7,606 nt of DNA from Hyphomicrobiales bacterium (GTDB taxonomy: Bacteria > Pseudomonadota > Alphaproteobacteria > Rhizobiales > Xanthobacteraceae), in the NCBI GenBank assembly GCA_003133345.1, contig PKXB01000180.1, positions 14,444 through 22,049 of the forward strand, given 5' to 3'. The first letter of the stretch is position 1. Each line of letters starts with the position of its first letter. Position numbers and translations under genes: made by a program. The notes beneath the pieces were generated by a model. The model made no database searches. It was given only the letters and a program-made list of their open reading frames with translations, and was not told the DNA's origin. Shown here in pieces: positions 6,308 to 7,606 of the stretch.

Positions 6308-7528
6308 ATGTCGGCTGTCGCCGAACCGATCCCTTACGGCACGATCGACGACGGCCTGGCGCGCCGCAACGCCATGGTGCTGGCGGTGGCGCAGGCGCTC
6401 GCCGGCGGCAACAACACCGTGATCGTGTCGACCGCCAGCATCGTCGGCGCGGTGCTGGCGCCCGACAAGGGACTGGCGACGCTGCCGATCACCGCCATGG
6501 TGATCGGCATGTGGTTCGGCACGCTGCCGGTGGGCTGGCTGGGCCGCCGCTTCGGCCGCCGCTTCGCGCTGCAGATCGGATCGGTGTTCGGCGTTCTGTC
6601 CGGCCTGATTTCCTATTCGGCGGTGATGCACGGCCAGTTCTGGCTGCTGCTCATCGGCACCTTTTGCGGCGGGCTCTATGCCGCCGCGCATAACTCCTAC
6701 CGCTTCGCCGCCGCCGATACCGCGAGCGAAGCGTTCCGGCCGAAAATCGTGTCGTGGGTTTTGGCCGGCGGCGTGTTCGCCGCGGTGATCGGGCCGCAGT
6801 TGGTGATCTTCACCAGGGATCTGCTGTCGCCGCATATGTTCGCCGCTAGCTATCTTGGACAATCGGCCTGCGCGCTGCTCGCCGCGATCGTGCTGATGTT
6901 CGTGAAGATCCCGCCGCTGCCGGCAACGCGCGTCGAAAATGCGCGACCGCTCGGCGCGATCGTGCGCACGCCGCGCTTTATCGTGGCGGTCGCCTGCGGC
7001 ATGGCGAGCTACGCCATGATGAACATGGTGATGACCTCGGCGCCGCTCGCCATGATCGGCTGCGGGCACTCGGTGACGGACGCCACGCTCGGCATCCAGT
7101 GGCACGTGCTGGCGATGTATGCGCCGAGCTTCGTCACCGGCGGCCTGATCGTGCGCTTCGGGGTCGAGCGCATCACCGGTATCGGCTTGGGGCTGATCGC
7201 GCTCACCGCGGTGGTCGGCCTCGCCGGCATCACGGTGGCGCATTTCTGGAACGCCCTGGTGCTGCTCGGCGTCGGCTGGAATCTGGCCTTTATCGGCGCC
7301 ACCACCATGGTGACCCAGTGCCACCGGCCGCACGAGCGCAACAAGGTGCAGGCGTTCAACGACTTCCTGATCTTCGGCAGCATGGCGGTGGCGTCGTTCT
7401 CGTCCGGCCAACTGCTGGAATATCTCGGCTGGCAGGCGATCAACGAGGTGATCTTCCCGACCATCTTGGTGGCGGGCGCGATGCTGGTGTGGCTTGCGTT
7501 ACGCAAGCAGGCAGCGGCTACGGTTTAA
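6308..7528 (+). CDS. Major facilitator superfamily transporter (12 TM)
   Basis: This is an inner-membrane secondary transporter of 406 residues, a normal MFS length. Hydrophobic segments compatible with 12 helices fall near residues 25-50, 58-78, 87-104, 110-128, 148-168, 180-200, 222-243, 262-281, 289-306, 310-332, 350-368 and 380-397. The TM2-TM3 loop has motif A as GWLGRRFGRR (76-85), and a weaker counterpart GGLIVRFGVERITG (278-291) sits in the second half. A conserved-looking stretch GVGWNLAFIGATTM (321-334) with PHERNKVQAFNDF (341-353) before TM11 is typical of one bacterial MFS subgroup that I cannot tie to a substrate. ATG 6308 is supported by GGGAG (6296-6300) at 7 nt; an overlapping ATG at 6304 leads into a different frame without MFS features. 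It may be cotranscribed with the upstream binding-protein gene (112-nt gap). MFS carriers do not need a Bug receptor, so shared function is inference. Confidence 0.9.
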   Translation: MSAVAEPIPYGTIDDGLARRNAMVLAVAQALAGGNNTVIVSTASIVGAVLAPDKGLATLPITAMVIGMWFGTLPVGWLGRRFGRRFALQIGSVFGVLSGLISYSAVMHGQFWLLLIGTFCGGLYAAAHNSYRFAAADTASEAFRPKIVSWVLAGGVFAAVIGPQLVIFTRDLLSPHMFAASYLGQSACALLAAIVLMFVKIPPLPATRVENARPLGAIVRTPRFIVAVACGMASYAMMNMVMTSAPLAMIGCGHSVTDATLGIQWHVLAMYAPSFVTGGLIVRFGVERITGIGLGLIALTAVVGLAGITVAHFWNALVLLGVGWNLAFIGATTMVTQCHRPHERNKVQAFNDFLIFGSMAVASFSSGQLLEYLGWQAINEVIFPTILVAGAMLVWLALRKQAAATV

Positions 7529-7547
7529 GTGTCTGTCCGAGGAGTTG

Positions 7548-7594
7548 TTGAATCATATGAATCATTTGTGATTCAAGGGTGGCTGGCCTGATTC
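7548..7594. repeat. TGAATCA direct/inverted repeat cluster at right edge
   Basis: TGAATCA occurs at 7549-7555 and 7558-7564, its reverse complement TGATTCA at 7569-7575, and TGATTC again at 7589-7594. TTGAATCA (7548-7555) and TGATTCAA (7569-7576) can form an 8-bp hairpin with a 13-nt loop. Each unit contains a GANTC site. The purine stretch GGAGGGG (7595-7601) follows, five bases from the window edge, and could be the ribosome binding site of a gene starting just outside. It could be an operator, a cell-cycle methylation-controlled promoter region, or the end of an insertion sequence. Confidence 0.55.
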
Positions 7595-7606
7595 GGAGGG
7601 GCCGCC

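Noticed and set aside
6167..7411. Open frame of 414 codons on the - strand opposite the MFS gene
   Set aside because: Very high His/Arg/Gln/Asp content with no recognisable domain; it mirrors the hydrophobic codons of a clear membrane transporter on the + strand.

Overview
This 7.6 kb window is high-GC and densely coded, with every supported gene on the + strand. It most likely comes from a Hyphomicrobiales alphaproteobacterium of the Bradyrhizobium/Rhodopseudomonas/Xanthobacteraceae type. Three things suggest this: the ribD-ribE-ribH-nusB-thiL gene order, the style of the protein sequences, and palindromic intergenic repeats that resemble those scattered through Bradyrhizobiaceae genomes. 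The assignment rests on recall and was not searched.

Left part (1-3730) is a housekeeping block. The window opens inside ribD (its 5' end is missing), followed by ribE (riboflavin synthase), ribH (lumazine synthase), nusB and thiL. ribD/ribE are separated by 1 nt and ribH/nusB overlap by 1 nt, so translational coupling is likely. The three rib products cover riboflavin synthesis except the GTP cyclohydrolase II and DHBP synthase steps, which are not here. NusB is a transcription antitermination factor. ThiL makes thiamine diphosphate. A 216-bp gap between nusB and thiL holds two palindromic elements, and the second runs directly into the thiL ribosome binding site.

Middle and right part (3731-7528) is accessory metabolism: a 103-bp cloverleaf-like repeat with a candidate -10 box after it, an FMN-dependent alpha-hydroxy-acid dehydrogenase, a periplasmic TctC/Bug-type solute-binding protein without its TctA/TctB membrane partners, and a 12-TM major facilitator superfamily transporter. 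Together they could form a carboxylate/hydroxy-acid uptake and oxidation group, but only proximity and orientation support that. The last 78 bp are lower in GC, carry a cluster of four GANTC sites inside direct and inverted repeats, and end in a purine-rich Shine-Dalgarno-like stretch, so another gene or element probably starts just past the edge.

I found no CRISPR, tRNA, rRNA, phage or defence gene, and no clearly new biological system. The points most worth a second look are the repeat elements (especially their possible effect on thiL), the GC-dinucleotide tract in the dehydrogenase gene, and the GANTC cluster at the right edge.
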